A stretch of DNA of 64,000 bases from Sinohyriopsis cumingii (GCA_028554795.2 CM068839.1:16027220-16091219); one strand, 5' to 3'. Positions 51,247 through 60,768 are shown, counted from the first letter of the stretch. Notes: generated from the letters alone by a model not told the origin. Made by a program: numbers and translations.

Positions 51247-54200
51247 CTATCGATCTTGCCTAGGGTTCCTTTTCATATACAGACCAATACCGACGTGACC
51301 GTACGGTAAGGTGAAGTGATTGGGAAGTCGCACTCGCTTCTGGTATACAATTTGATAGACTTTTTCCAAGGGTCGACTGACGATGTGGTGAGTGGGTAAA
51401 CGTACAATATTGTTCGGTTGATAGGTGGTCACTTTAAAGTTTCCATCCTCTCCCGATTGCAAGGCTTCTTTCAATACCCCAAAGTTGACCACTCGACTGG
51501 TACGATGATTCAGAGTCAGTCCTTTCACTTTGCACGTCGTGTGCACTTCTCCTTGTTTGTCCCGGTATTCGTAGCCGTAATTTTTGGGGCCAGCACTGAC
51601 GAAACTTAGAATCTTGTCGTCGGGATGCTCGTCTGTCCAGGCTCCTAAACGGTCTCCTTCGATGTCAGGGTGCTGTTGAATCGGGTGATGGATGTAAATG
51701 CAACTGTCCGTGTCAAAGTACAGGACGCGTTCTTCTAACAGTTCTAAAGCTTCGTACAATTTTAAGCGAGCATGAGCTGTCACGTAAGCCGCAATGATGA
51801 CATTTCCAAAAGGGTCGTCTTGTACAAAGTCCAGATCTTCTTCGTAATTGACCAAGATCAAATTCTCTCGAACGACGTCCACGTGTTTCATGTATTTGGT
51901 TTTGTCGTGAATCATCTGGAAGTAGCGGGAAGGTTCTGTCAAATATTCCGTCTTGGGTAAACACGGTCGTTGTGCCATTTTACCCCACAAGCAATTTAAC
52001 ATCACTTTGGCAAACGATCGCCTGCCTTCGTTTTTCTCGATGTGGTCTAAAGAGATGCCTTCTTGTTCATAGTATTTCTCTTTGAATTGTATTTGGTCTT
52101 CGGGAGTGTGACACCAGGACGGATAGCCGCTGGCTTCTTGTTTCAGTTTCAAAAAGGCATCCACGTAGTCGGCGAAAATGCCTTTCTGAGTAGGGTCACC
52201 CTTGTGGTACTGTTGTGTCTTGGGAAAGTGGCAAATTTCGTACACTTCTAACAGTTGGTATCCCATGTCCAGAGCTTTGAACAATTCCACGCTGACCCAG
52301 GTTCCCGTCAAGGCACGTTCTTCCTGGCGGTGATGGCAAGGTTGGTCCTCGTTGCACGTTTCGGCACAAGTACGGCACAATGGAAACATCAGTTTGCCTT
52401 GACAATGGTGAGGTAAGACGGGATGGTATAGGTTCGTGGGAGGCAAAACTTTACACTTGATCAAGCCTTCGTATTGTCGAATGTTTTTCAGGTCAATGTG
52501 TTCCGTCAACAATTGCGGGTGCCCTACAGGAAAGCGACAATATTTGCACACGTAGGGATACAGCGAACACACGTCCAAGTATTTGATTTCTTCTCCTTTC
52601 TCTTCGTCGGCTTGGTACAGCAAACAGGTGGCATTGGTCCTTCCTCCGTACAAACTATCCCTCGGGTTCAGCGGGTCCATGAACTGGTAACTTTCCACGA
52701 GGCGTTTAAACTCGGGATCGGTTTTCATACGGTGATCGTACTCGTGTTCCCACATTTCCACCACTTGGTATCCTTGCTGTTCTAACTTTAGGCGTCGCTG
52801 ACAAGTGTCCTGGTACAAGTCTTCCATGGTTCGTTGCAAAAACTGATTTTTAGTGTAACGGTCAGGGTAACAGACGGGACATCCGTGAAATAAGCAACCG
52901 TTAAACTCGTACACGATCTTGGGGTTTTCTAAGTCCCAGCCATCTACCGAATACGTTCCGATGGTCTTTTCGCCTCCTCCGTTGCGGGCATGCTGAATCC
53001 ATTTGTCTTCCTTGTCGCACAAGTAATGTAACCAACGTAGGGCTTTGACCGAGTATTGACGCTTGACATAGTGGGTCGTTTGAGGACTGATGACAGCTAC
53101 GGTGTTTTCAGGCATGAATCGTTGGCGGTACACTAAGGAACACGCTTTGGCAATGGTGCAAGCTTCTTTCAAAGGATCGACCCCTCCGTGTTCCATGAAC
53201 AGTTCTCGAAATTTTCCACAGCAACGTCGTAAAATGTCCACGTCGGAACGACAATACTTTAGCATTTCTTCCTGAAAGTCGAAAGGGTCGGAGGCATGAG
53301 CCTGGTACCAAGCGTAGAAAGCTTCTCGTTGTTCGGTACGCATGTTGTCGGGGTCGTAATAGTGAGCCTCAGGCAAATGGGGTAGAACGGCATGTTGATT
53401 GGCTTCCGTATTGAAAAAGTTTGGAAAGTACCCTTTAGCCATTTCTGTCATTCCAAACGTTTTAGGCATTCGACTCAAAGGCATGGCCAAGTAACTCATC
53501 GAATCTTTAAACTGTACTTGTCCCACTTGCATGAAAATGATTTTGGCTCCGTTCAAAGTGACTTTAGGACGCTCGGTGCCTTGTTCCGCATAGTACCTCA
53601 AAAGAAACTGTCCATCGTATCCGGAGAAATTGTGAGCCATCACCGTGGCATGACGATGACAATCTCCGTAACGTTCGATGTCCTCTTGGCTCCACGTCTT
53701 GTCGATGGGGTCTAAGACCCATTGGGCAAAATCGGCTAACGTGTTTGGTCCCCGAAAGATTTTTTCACGCCCTCCGGGAATCTTGCTGCAGTGAGGGCAA
53801 TGACTGAAGATAGGTTCTTGAATGCACTTCTCGCACGCTCGATGAGCCACGCAGAAATTAGGAATGTGAATGCCGGTCTCTTGCATACATTCGAAATCGA
53901 AAAAGATGAAATTGCCTTTCTTCTTGTGACCGTCCTCTTTCTCTGGTGGGGGTTGGTATTTTTGCACGTAGCATTGGTGTTCCAAGTCCACGATGCGGTG
54001 ACAAATGTGACATTTTTTTTTTCCTGAACATACGTGTGCCTTGGTACTATTGGTACGTATGCCTTGTCTACACGTAGGGCACAATCTCAAGAGTTGACAA
54101 GCACATTTCTGCTGTGAACCTTGCGTCTTCAGATGTTGTTGGTAACAGGTAGGACTGACAAACGTGCGCAAACAAGTCGAAAGGCCAAACATCCTGGGCA

Positions 54201-55280
54201 TTTCATTCCACAATGCTTGTGTTGCTCTCGATTGTTATAACCACGGTCACATTTCTCACAATAATAACTGTATCCCAGGAATCCAGTGATACTGGTAATG
54301 GTATCGAAATGGTCATCGTGATGATAGACATGAATGTATTTTCCGTCCTTAAAATCTTGGCCTCGAAACAACAGAGTTCCACGCATTTCTTGAGGGTGCA
54401 CTTTCAAAGTGTAGCGTGGAGCTAGGGCATCTTGCAATTTTTGCATCTCAGGAATGCCACAGGGTGTGTCTTTGGACAGTCCGACTTGTTGTAACAGGAG
54501 TTCTGCTTCGTTTCGTTGTTTGGCTCGATCGCATCGTTGAATAGTTTTCCAGGTTCTTTTCCATTCTACCGTGTCGTTCTTGTTGGCATAGGTTCGTCCC
54601 ACCACGATGGCACGGGCTAAACACATCTGGTCTTGAGGGTTGTTAATTCGGACGAGACTCTTTTTGGTGTTGCGAAGGTCGTCCACCAATAACATCTTTT
54701 TGCATCCAGTTCCTTGAGGAGGAGAGACGTGGGCCATTTTCAGTGTGGCTTTACCATCGGTGATGTCAAACTGGTTATTAGATTGTTGCACCTGTTGTAT
54801 CTTGTCCATGACTTTGGAAGGGGTCAGTTCTGCGGGTCTGCTAAACTCGATCCAAACAGGGGATTTCAAACCGTCGTGATCTATGGATAGTGTCAAGCGA
54901 TCGTCTTCTTTGGCTTGACATTGTCGCTTGAGTGCGGTGAGCAAAGAATCCCACATCTCGGTGATAAACCCTTCTGCTTTCTCCAAGGGTACGTCGGCCT
55001 TGAAATCTTTAAACTTCACCGTGTAGGTGTAAGCCGTGGTTCTAAATTTTCTAGAGGAGCGCTTTTCCGTCTATCGAATGGAATAGTACTTTTCAGGGTT
55101 GACTAAGGGTGGTGAACTTGGTTTAGAGGGTTCGGATTCTGGTTCACTCATGTCCTCTTCAAAATCACTGGCATGAATTTGTGCCAAGATTTCAGCCCTG
55201 GTACGAGGCGATAGATCACGTTTCTGCCTCTTACTTTCTTCTTCTTCTTCTTTCTTCTCGAATGAATGGGATCGTTTCAT
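51247..55280 (-). CDS. Inner Polinton: protein-primed DNA polymerase B, about two breaks
   Basis: The gene reads toward lower coordinates. The N-terminal part starts MKRSHSFEKKEEEEESKRQK and is charged. The middle has the phrases CLARAIVVGRTYANK and FLGYSYYCEKCDRGYNNREQ, typical of Polinton PolB. The exonuclease begins at FIFFDFECMQETG with YDGQFLLRYY. Polymerase motif A is KYLDVCSLYPYV, motif B KVMLNCLWGKMAQ and motif C VLYFDTDSCIYI. The total length suits the family (roughly 1,100-1,350 residues). It copies the element from protein primers at the ends. The gene has about two breaks. A TATA box (GACTATAAATTAG, 55,325-55,337) lies about 50 bp upstream, in a promoter shared with the zinc-knuckle gene. 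Confidence 0.93.
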
Positions 55281-55415
55281 CTTGAGTGCAAAACGTCAAA
55301 TGACTCAAGTATAAACACCATAGACTAATTTATAGTCTTGGCAAACCAGCGTATATAAAAAGGGTGTGTGTCTTGTCCTTTCACTATTCATTTCACTCTC
55401 AAGCCGAGCACAACG
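55281..55415. promoter_or_regulatory. Divergent promoter of PolB (minus) and zinc-knuckle gene (plus)
   Basis: Minus strand: GACTATAAATTAG (55,325-55,337). Plus strand: GTATATAAAAAGGG (55,351-55,364). Each lies about 50 bp from its start codon. TGACTCAAG with TGACGTT on the PolB side resembles AP-1/CRE half sites. Confidence 0.7.
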
Positions 55416-55886
55416 ATGGAAGAGACTACCCAGATGGAACGTTTCGTCAGAGCTTTGCGAGGGGTCATTAGAAAATTCTCTTCAGACCAGCCGACGGACT
55501 ACTCTCCTTCCTTTCGAGATAAAAGTGAAGATACTTGCTATATCTGTCAGAAGAAAGGGCATTGGTCTTCAGAGTGTCCAGACCGTCAAAAAAAAAAAAA
55601 AACAGGGGCTAAAAAAGACAAAAGTCAAGATACCTGTTATTATTGTAAAGAAAAAGGACATTGGTCTCCAGATTGCCCAAAAAAGAAACAAGAGGAGTCA
55701 GAAGAAAAGAAGGATTCTTCAGAAGAAGAGAGGGATTCTTCGAAAGAAGAGAGGGATTCTTCAGAGGAAGAAGAGGAAGAAAGAAGACAATTCTATTTAA
55801 AAGAGGCAAAGAAACAGGAGAAGAAAAGAAGAAGGGAAGAAAATGAGGAAAAAACGGTGAAGAAATTGAAGAAACAGAGAGACTAA
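55416..55886 (+). CDS. Inner Polinton: protein with two CCHC zinc knuckles
   Basis: 156 residues from MEETTQMERFVRALRG, chosen because a TATA box lies about 55 bp upstream; an ATG at 55,368 lies too close to it. Knuckles of the form C-X2-C-X4-H-X4-C stand at residues 41-54 (CYICQKKGHWSSEC) and 74-87 (CYYCKEKGHWSPDC). A long Lys/Glu/Ser tail with EERDSS repeats follows. Such knuckles bind single-stranded nucleic acid in retroviral nucleocapsid and cellular proteins. In a Polinton the gene could serve replication or genome handling, which is inference. It is the only gene pointing right in the centre of the element and is divergent from PolB. Confidence 0.85.
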   Translation: MEETTQMERFVRALRGVIRKFSSDQPTDYSPSFRDKSEDTCYICQKKGHWSSECPDRQKKKKTGAKKDKSQDTCYYCKEKGHWSPDCPKKKQEESEEKKDSSEEERDSSKEERDSSEEEEEERRQFYLKEAKKQEKKRRREENEEKTVKKLKKQRD

Positions 55887-56105
55887 ATAAGGAGAAAGAA
55901 GAAGTGTAAGAACTTTTTAAAGTGTTCTGTGGTGAATTGTGAATTGGATTGTAAAAAATGGATAAAAGAATACATGAATGATATAAGGTAAGTGTCTTTG
56001 AGTTTTGATTTTAAAATAAGAAGCTACACTCAAGCACTCATACACAGACACGTACTATAAGGGTAAAATGGGTGGGGTTTATTTTTGAGTTATTGGCAAA
56101 TTGAA
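55887..56105. other. Gap between the zinc-knuckle gene and the last small genes
   Basis: Non-coding. The two convergent genes end here. No clear poly(A) signal for the plus-strand gene was fixed, and nothing else is recognised. Confidence 0.5.
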
Positions 56106-56133
56106 ATTGTATTTCTTTTCGAGAAATGTGGGT

Positions 56134-56149
56134 GGCCCTGAAAAGGGCC
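56134..56149 (-). terminator. Histone-type 3' stem-loop 4
   Basis: On the minus strand AAAGGCCCTTTTCAGGGCCA continues to CCCACA, an exact match to the histone consensus core and flanks. ATTTCTCGAAAAGAAATA follows at the usual distance (about 56,111-56,128). It lies just beyond the 3' end of small gene 4. Confidence 0.93.
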
Positions 56150-56164
56150 TTTTTTCTTTATGGT

Positions 56165-56737
56165 GTAGGAGTGAGTTTAACCAATCAACTTTAACTGCCT
56201 TAAGCCTTTGCCACGGCCAAGGCCTACCTTCTGATGATTGGGTTGAAATCACTAAGGGTGGTACGACAGGCTTAGTCACAGGGTTGGCGTGTTTAGCTCG
56301 GGAAGGTCGTATTCTCTTCGGTCGTGATAAAGAAGTCTGATACATTTGTTTCAGACTTCTTAACTCCGCTAAAATGTCCAACAGTACCGTAGCCGTTTGA
56401 TTTTCACCCTCTTGTTTCTTTGCTGCTACTTCTTCTTGCTGTTGTTGCTGTTGTTTTTTCTTACCTCTTATTGTTGCTGTTGCTGTTGCTGTAGGAGAAA
56501 AGCTTGTTCCGCTTCCTTTTGTCGTTGCATAAATTTCTCCAGTTCTTCTTTCTGTCTCTGTCTAAAATTCTCCACTTGCGGTAATGAAGAAGGTAACGAA
56601 GGTTCCGGAACAAATTCTTGCGAGGTAAGAAAATCCACAAAATCCCAATGTACCTCTTCTGAAAGTAAGTCCGGGTTCCCTTGGGCAGTCTCCCCTGCTG
56701 GTGCACCCCAATGGATCGTTTTCTGAGTTTCCGTCAT
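56165..56737 (-). CDS. Inner Polinton: small Gln-rich protein 4, about one break
   Basis: It starts MTETQKTIHWGAPAGETAQG, about 50 bp after a TATA-like CTATATAG (56,785-56,792). An acidic section (SEEVHWDFVDFLTSQEFVPE), a coiled coil (RQRQKEELEKFMQRQKEAEQ), a glutamine run and a basic C-terminal part (SRPKRIRPSRAKHANP) follow. The family is not recognised. The helical, Gln-rich and basic make-up is like small gene 3. The gene has about one break and ends before histone-type stem-loop 4. Confidence 0.6.
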
Positions 56738-56956
56738 GTTGAATCACTGTCGCATAGATTGACTGCACACAAGCGCTAACGAATCTATATAGACCACGTG
56801 ACGTCACAGACTGCTCTCTTCGGATTGGATGCGAGCTGACTGAATTTTGTAATGCGTGTTCGGATTGGTGAATGAATTCAATCCGTTTCAATCCTTCCTG
56901 TACCTATAAATAAGCGCAGTTCACTGCATTAATTCACTTGTTCTCGTCGCTTCAAG
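56738..56956. promoter_or_regulatory. Divergent promoter of small genes 4 and 5
   Basis: It contains two TATA boxes facing outward (CTATATAG at 56,785-56,792 on minus; CTATAAATAAG at 56,904-56,914 on plus). An E-box (CACGTG, 56,795-56,800) overlaps a full CRE (TGACGTCA, 56,799-56,806). Two CGGATTGG repeats (56,821 and 56,861), each a CCAAT box on the minus strand, complete it. The arrangement resembles divergent histone gene promoters. Confidence 0.75.
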
Positions 56957-57190
56957 ATGTGGACCGATGTGCAATCTTCTACGCTTGTGTCTTCCATGAT
57001 GTTTAGGACGGACATGCTCATGTATGTCCGATCCAAGTGGACCATTGTCCACAGGACAAACACCAGCCTGTGGATACGTAGGATCTACGTTGAAAGACAA
57101 GGATGCCTGAAAAGAGTGCTGATTTACGGACCAACAGTGAGACGTAGCCTAAGGACAAGAAGAAGACCAATGCGGTACCATTTATGTTAA
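56957..57190 (+). CDS. Inner Polinton: small basic protein 5
   Basis: 77 residues, starting MWTDVQSSTLVSSMMFRTDM about 45 bp after a clear TATA box. It is rich in Arg, Thr and Val (RSKWTIVHRTNTSLWIRRIY) and ends RTRRRPMRYHLC. The family is not recognised. The stop codon is 25 bp before histone-type stem-loop 5, which belongs to the right terminal repeat. With small gene 4 it forms a divergent pair in which both members end in histone-type stem-loops. Confidence 0.65.
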   Translation: MWTDVQSSTLVSSMMFRTDMLMYVRSKWTIVHRTNTSLWIRRIYVERQGCLKRVLIYGPTVRRSLRTRRRPMRYHLC

Positions 57191-57205
57191 TGAATACATT
57201 AACAT

Positions 57206-57569
57206 AAACCCAAAGGCCCTTTTCAGGGCCAGCCATATTTCTCGAAAAGAGATAGCCTTTCCATTGCCTACCCCTTTTTTAAATTTAAATTTAAATTTAA
57301 ATTTAAATTTAAAAAAAAAAAATCCCAAAAGCCCGAACTCTATTCCCCATGTTAATTTGCCCTTGTCGCTAGACAGACCCACACTATAGTTCCATGTTAA
57401 ATTCCCCTTGTCGCTAGAGTGACCCACGATTTATTCACATGTTAATTTCCCTTGTCGCTAATCTGACCCACGATTTTTCGCCATGTTAAATTTCCATTGT
57501 CGCTAATCTGACCCAGGGGTCTCTGTAATGCTAATTCCCATTGTCGCTAATCTCACCCCATTTACTACT
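57206..57569 (-). repeat. Inner Polinton, right terminal inverted repeat
   Basis: Reverse complement of 40,403-40,759 except for about one substitution, a different length of the TTTAAA tract and a 6-bp difference next to GGGGTAGG. Its inner edge carries the histone-type stem-loop of the last plus-strand gene. Confidence 0.96.
57215..57230 (+). terminator. Histone-type 3' stem-loop 5 (in right terminal repeat)
   Basis: On the plus strand ACCCAAAGGCCCTTTTCAGG continues to GGCCAGCC, followed by ATTTCTCGAAAAGAGATA (57,237-57,254). It is the mirror copy of stem-loop 1 and serves the plus-strand small gene 5. Confidence 0.88.
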
Positions 57570-57575
57570 GATGTG
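57570..57575 (+). repeat. Target duplication, right (GATGTG)
   Basis: Exact copy of 40,397-40,402, directly after the inner element's right end. Confidence 0.95.
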
Positions 57576-58032
57576 CTTAAAGATTTCAATGAAAACGCGC
57601 GATTACTGGATGACGATGTTATTAAATTTATAACCGATACTGATGAGGCACCGTCCGTAGATTCCATAGACGGATTTATTAATAATTTGGTTGTATACGA
57701 TGATGTGATGCTGGACAAAAAATCAAATCCAGCTAGAATATTTTCTCGAGGAAGACATAAAAACACTGATGTGATATATGGTATTCAGCGATAGGTACAG
57801 ATTCCGAAAGTAATCGGGGATAATTGTAATATTTTAGTTGTGTTTAATGGCGTAGACATACATACGTTGCGAAATATTCATCAAACTTGGTGCAGTGGTG
57901 ACATGGATATAAATAAATTTAGAAACTTTTTTCACGAGCGCAATCTACTCTGCACGGATTTAAAACAATAAATTTGCACGATTCTAGATCCCAATATCGT
58001 GTAGGTCTCGATAAAATATTTAGATAAATTTA

Positions 58033-58261
58033 CAGCAGCAGGGAAGGCGTGACCTCAAGTTGAGTCGATTTTTTGTGATATGATCGCTATCAACACGGAT
58101 AAAATTATAAAAACAATTTATTTAACCAATTCGAGGCTTCCTCGAGTTGGTTAATATTTTTGTTTCAAATATATTTGCTTAAGATATAATATAAAAGATA
58201 AAAGGGTTTATTCTCGTTTTGGACGCTCCTACAAATTGATATGTTCGCCTTCCCTGCTGCT
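58033..58261 (-). repeat. Outer Polinton, right terminal inverted repeat
   Basis: Reverse complement of the left repeat, with about 15 differences in 230 bases by eye. It shows the same internal design: short inverted edges and a central CTCGAGTTGG/CCAATTCGAG hairpin. AATGG follows the outer edge, matching the AATGG before the left repeat. Confidence 0.93.
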
Positions 58262-58466
58262 AATGGTATCATCACAGATAAAAGGACGTCACGGACAGAT
58301 AAATATACCTGTAGTAAATTATTTATTTTTTCCCCCATTAGAACGCACATGATTGTTACAATATGATAATTTGTTAGATATGATAACTGGAATGGGCTTC
58401 TGTCGTGCAATTTAAAGAAACTAATAAGTTCAGTATGCTCTTTACTGTCTTTAAGCATCAATAATA

Positions 58467-58467
58467 T

Positions 58468-58503
<36 letters not shown>
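58467..58503. repeat. (TAA)n microsatellite
   Basis: About 12 TAA units next to the right end of the outer element. Confidence 0.95.
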
Positions 58504-60569
58504 TGATTAATATATTATTTACTGTGTTTTTGAAACACCTCGTTGCTGAAGACGAGGTATGCCAAGGACGTAACACCTATAGTGATTAAATATCTCGGAC
58601 CATGAGAACAGCCAATCAATTTCATCGTGGTTTTGTTTGTAGCTCAATTCAATCCACAAGAGATAGGAACCAGTACTTTACAAAGGTACATTTTTGTGTA
58701 TGAAATTATGTTTTCATGCGTAGGGTAAGTTTAAAAAATTGGTGTATGGATAATTAAAACCGAAAAATGCACAACCAGATCATATACTGAGTCACCACGT
58801 GTTTTTTAATATAACTTTGTTTTCCATAAATTCTATCTCTGTTTTTTTTTTGTAAAACTGGTAAGGCTTTGATATTGTCGGATTGTAGGTTAGTCAAGTA
58901 AAAGTCTGTGTTTTGTTCTGGAACATATGCATATTTATTGTATCTGTTTCTTTGTACGTTCCATAACAGTGTTAAAGGTTCATGACTCTTACCAGTGCAT
59001 TTGGTCGCCGAAGAAGAGGTGCTCCTCAAGGGAAGAGATCATCTTTAATTTGTTGTTCATTTCCCTTTCTTTTACATTCTCCCAGCATACAGTATTGTAA
59101 ACTGTATAATTATCTTGGTGTTCTAATTTGGATTTTTACTAGGGTCGAGCAAACTTCTTTTTAAACATCCGATTGCAAAGTAATTGTTTTATCCTTGGCG
59201 GCAAAAGAAATAACTCAAACTTGAGATGTTTCAAGAAGGAAAGTGTTTTGCCATTATTCTTGTTTATTATACAGGCTATTCTACACCTGAAAAGTAGTTT
59301 TGCAAGCTTGTTTGTAACCCTCTCCAAATCCCCCTTACGCTGCATGTAATGTTAAAATATTTCCTTTCTTTTGTTTATTTTATCTAAATCCTATACCGTT
59401 AAAGAGTTTTTATCCTTCGTGCTAAAGTTGCTTTTTTGGCAGATTACGTATCTATTACGCATATTACGCATTGTTTGTTAGGGTTTAGAATCTTGAACAT
59501 GGAATAAACGGAATAAATACTTCCATTCTGCGCTGCAAGTGTTTTACAAATATTGCAAATGATTTTGTATTAACTGAAATTTATTTTCTTGTTCTGTTTT
59601 ATGTTTGTAGTTATTCTCAAAGAGTTAAATATTAAATCAGATAAAAGATAACAATTCAAACTGTTTTTAATCTTTTGGTTAATTTTAATCGTTGTCTGTT
59701 CAGTATTGTGCTCGTAGGTACGCCCATTAACGGATTTATATTAGTTTTTCCTCTTCCTGTTGTAAACAACTCAACAGATGAGGATCAAAAGCTAAAGGAC
59801 GGTTTCACCCTGACAGGCGAGGGACAATTGAGAAGGCGATGAAGGTGTGCGGGAAATTTTAAATACACAGGCTATAGTGGCACTCTCTTGTAGAATCCTT
59901 TAGGACACCCGAGGGACAAAGAGGATTTAATGATGAATGGGCTAAAACTTCCACTGCATTATTACGGATGTATAATATTGGTCCTTCTTAAAGACATGCT
60001 TTACTTAATTTCACTAATATATGCCCGGATAATAGAGTTCTTTGCTGCACAGTATTGTTTTAACTGTTACCTGTGTCTCATTTGTCTTTCCAAAATAATT
60101 AAGAAACCATGATTTTGTTGCTCGAAGACTGTCAGCTCGTGTTTATTTTAATATGTTTTGAGGTATTGTATAAACATTAATTTTCGTTGGTAAAACTAAA
60201 GACGAGGTTGATATATAACTGGTAGACATTGTGTTTGTGAATTGTGTGGTGAAGTGATTCAGGTGATTTTATATAATTGTTTGTTATATAAATGTACAGT
60301 ATTCCCCGCCTTTATATATTTAGCAATTTAAATATGTATTGGAAAGGCTTTGCTAAATCTCCAGCACTGGTTTTCATCCATTGAAGTATGTCTAATAGCT
60401 CGTTTCCCATTCATTCATACCCCTTACCAATATCACATCGTTGTAATATTAGTTTAACCAGTCCTAATAATTCTTTTGAGTTTAAAAAAAAATTCTAATT
60501 AAAAATGTTACAAATATTTAAAAAGTTTACCAGAAATGTTAAAAAATTATAGTAATATTGAAATGTATG

Positions 60570-60768
60570 GCCGAAACGTTTGGGAGCAAATTGTCTTAGA
60601 GCTGAAATGTCTTGGAGCCAAATTATCGTGGAGCCCAAACGTCTTTGGCAAAAATGTCCTTGGACCGGAACGTTTAGGGCCGAAACGTTCAAGGCAGAAA
60701 TTTCTTAGGGCAGAAACGTCTAGGGCCGAAACGTCCAAGGCAGGAATGTCTTCGGTCCGAAGTGTCAG
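60570..60768. repeat. Degenerate short tandem repeat (about 18-21 bp)
   Basis: About ten diverged units with a core like GGCCGAAACGTCTAGG: GCCGAAACGTTTGGG, CTGAAATGTCTTGGA, CAAAAATGTCCTTGG, GCCGAAACGTCCAAGG. Open frames on both strands through it are a by-product. Confidence 0.85.

Larger units (their letters stand above)
40403..57569. mobile_element. Inner Polinton/Maverick, young and nearly whole
   Basis: 17,167 bp with inverted terminal repeats of about 360 bp starting AGTAGTAAATGGGGTGAG and a perfect 6-bp target duplication. It encodes protein-primed PolB, RVE integrase with chromodomain, packaging ATPase, F54H12.2-like major capsid, penton and pX-like proteins, a membrane protein, several conserved Polinton proteins, a zinc-knuckle protein and five small genes with histone-type 3' ends. 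No adenain-like protease was found in it. The two terminal repeats differ only by about one substitution and small length changes, so the insertion is recent. About four breaks in all were noticed, in PolB, one structural-side gene and one small gene. Its coding sequence is clearly richer in G+C than the outer element's. Confidence 0.95.
40186..58030 (+). pseudogene. Outer Polinton: packaging ATPase gene, split by the inner Polinton
   Basis: The N-terminal part (about 40,195-40,396) holds IRMIIIGPSGLGKTQLLLNL, the Walker A of the FtsK/HerA-type A32 packaging ATPase. The inner element lies between, and the C-terminal part (from 57,576) holds LVVYDDVML, the Walker B, followed by FSRGRHKNTDVIYGIQ, a typical motif after it. 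The span given includes the inner element. In the family this enzyme pumps DNA into capsids. The gene has the insertion plus some older breaks. Confidence 0.85.
24251..58261. mobile_element. Outer Polinton/Maverick-type element, old and broken, hosting a second Polinton
   Basis: The element is bounded by inverted terminal repeats of about 230 bp starting AGCAGCAGGGAAGGCGAACA. AATGG lies directly outside both ends (24,246-24,250 and 58,262-58,266), which fits a 6-bp duplication with one changed base. Without the inner element (17,167 bp) and its extra 6-bp duplication it measures about 16.8 kb, a normal Polinton length. Its parts from left to right are a coiled-coil gene, a pX-like gene, a capsid-like gene, a minor protein and adenain-like protease, fibre, membrane and penton-like genes, a repeat region, a Cys-rich gene, a polymerase-helicase-HNH region, integrase, a PLA2-like gene and the packaging ATPase. 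Nearly all genes are broken, with well over ten breaks in total. The two terminal repeats differ at about 6-7% of bases, so this is the older of the two insertions. Confidence 0.92.

Noticed and set aside
56957-57190. Small gene 5 as a true histone or protamine
   Set aside because: It has the histone-type 3' end and promoter layout, but no histone-fold motif and too little Lys/Arg for a protamine.
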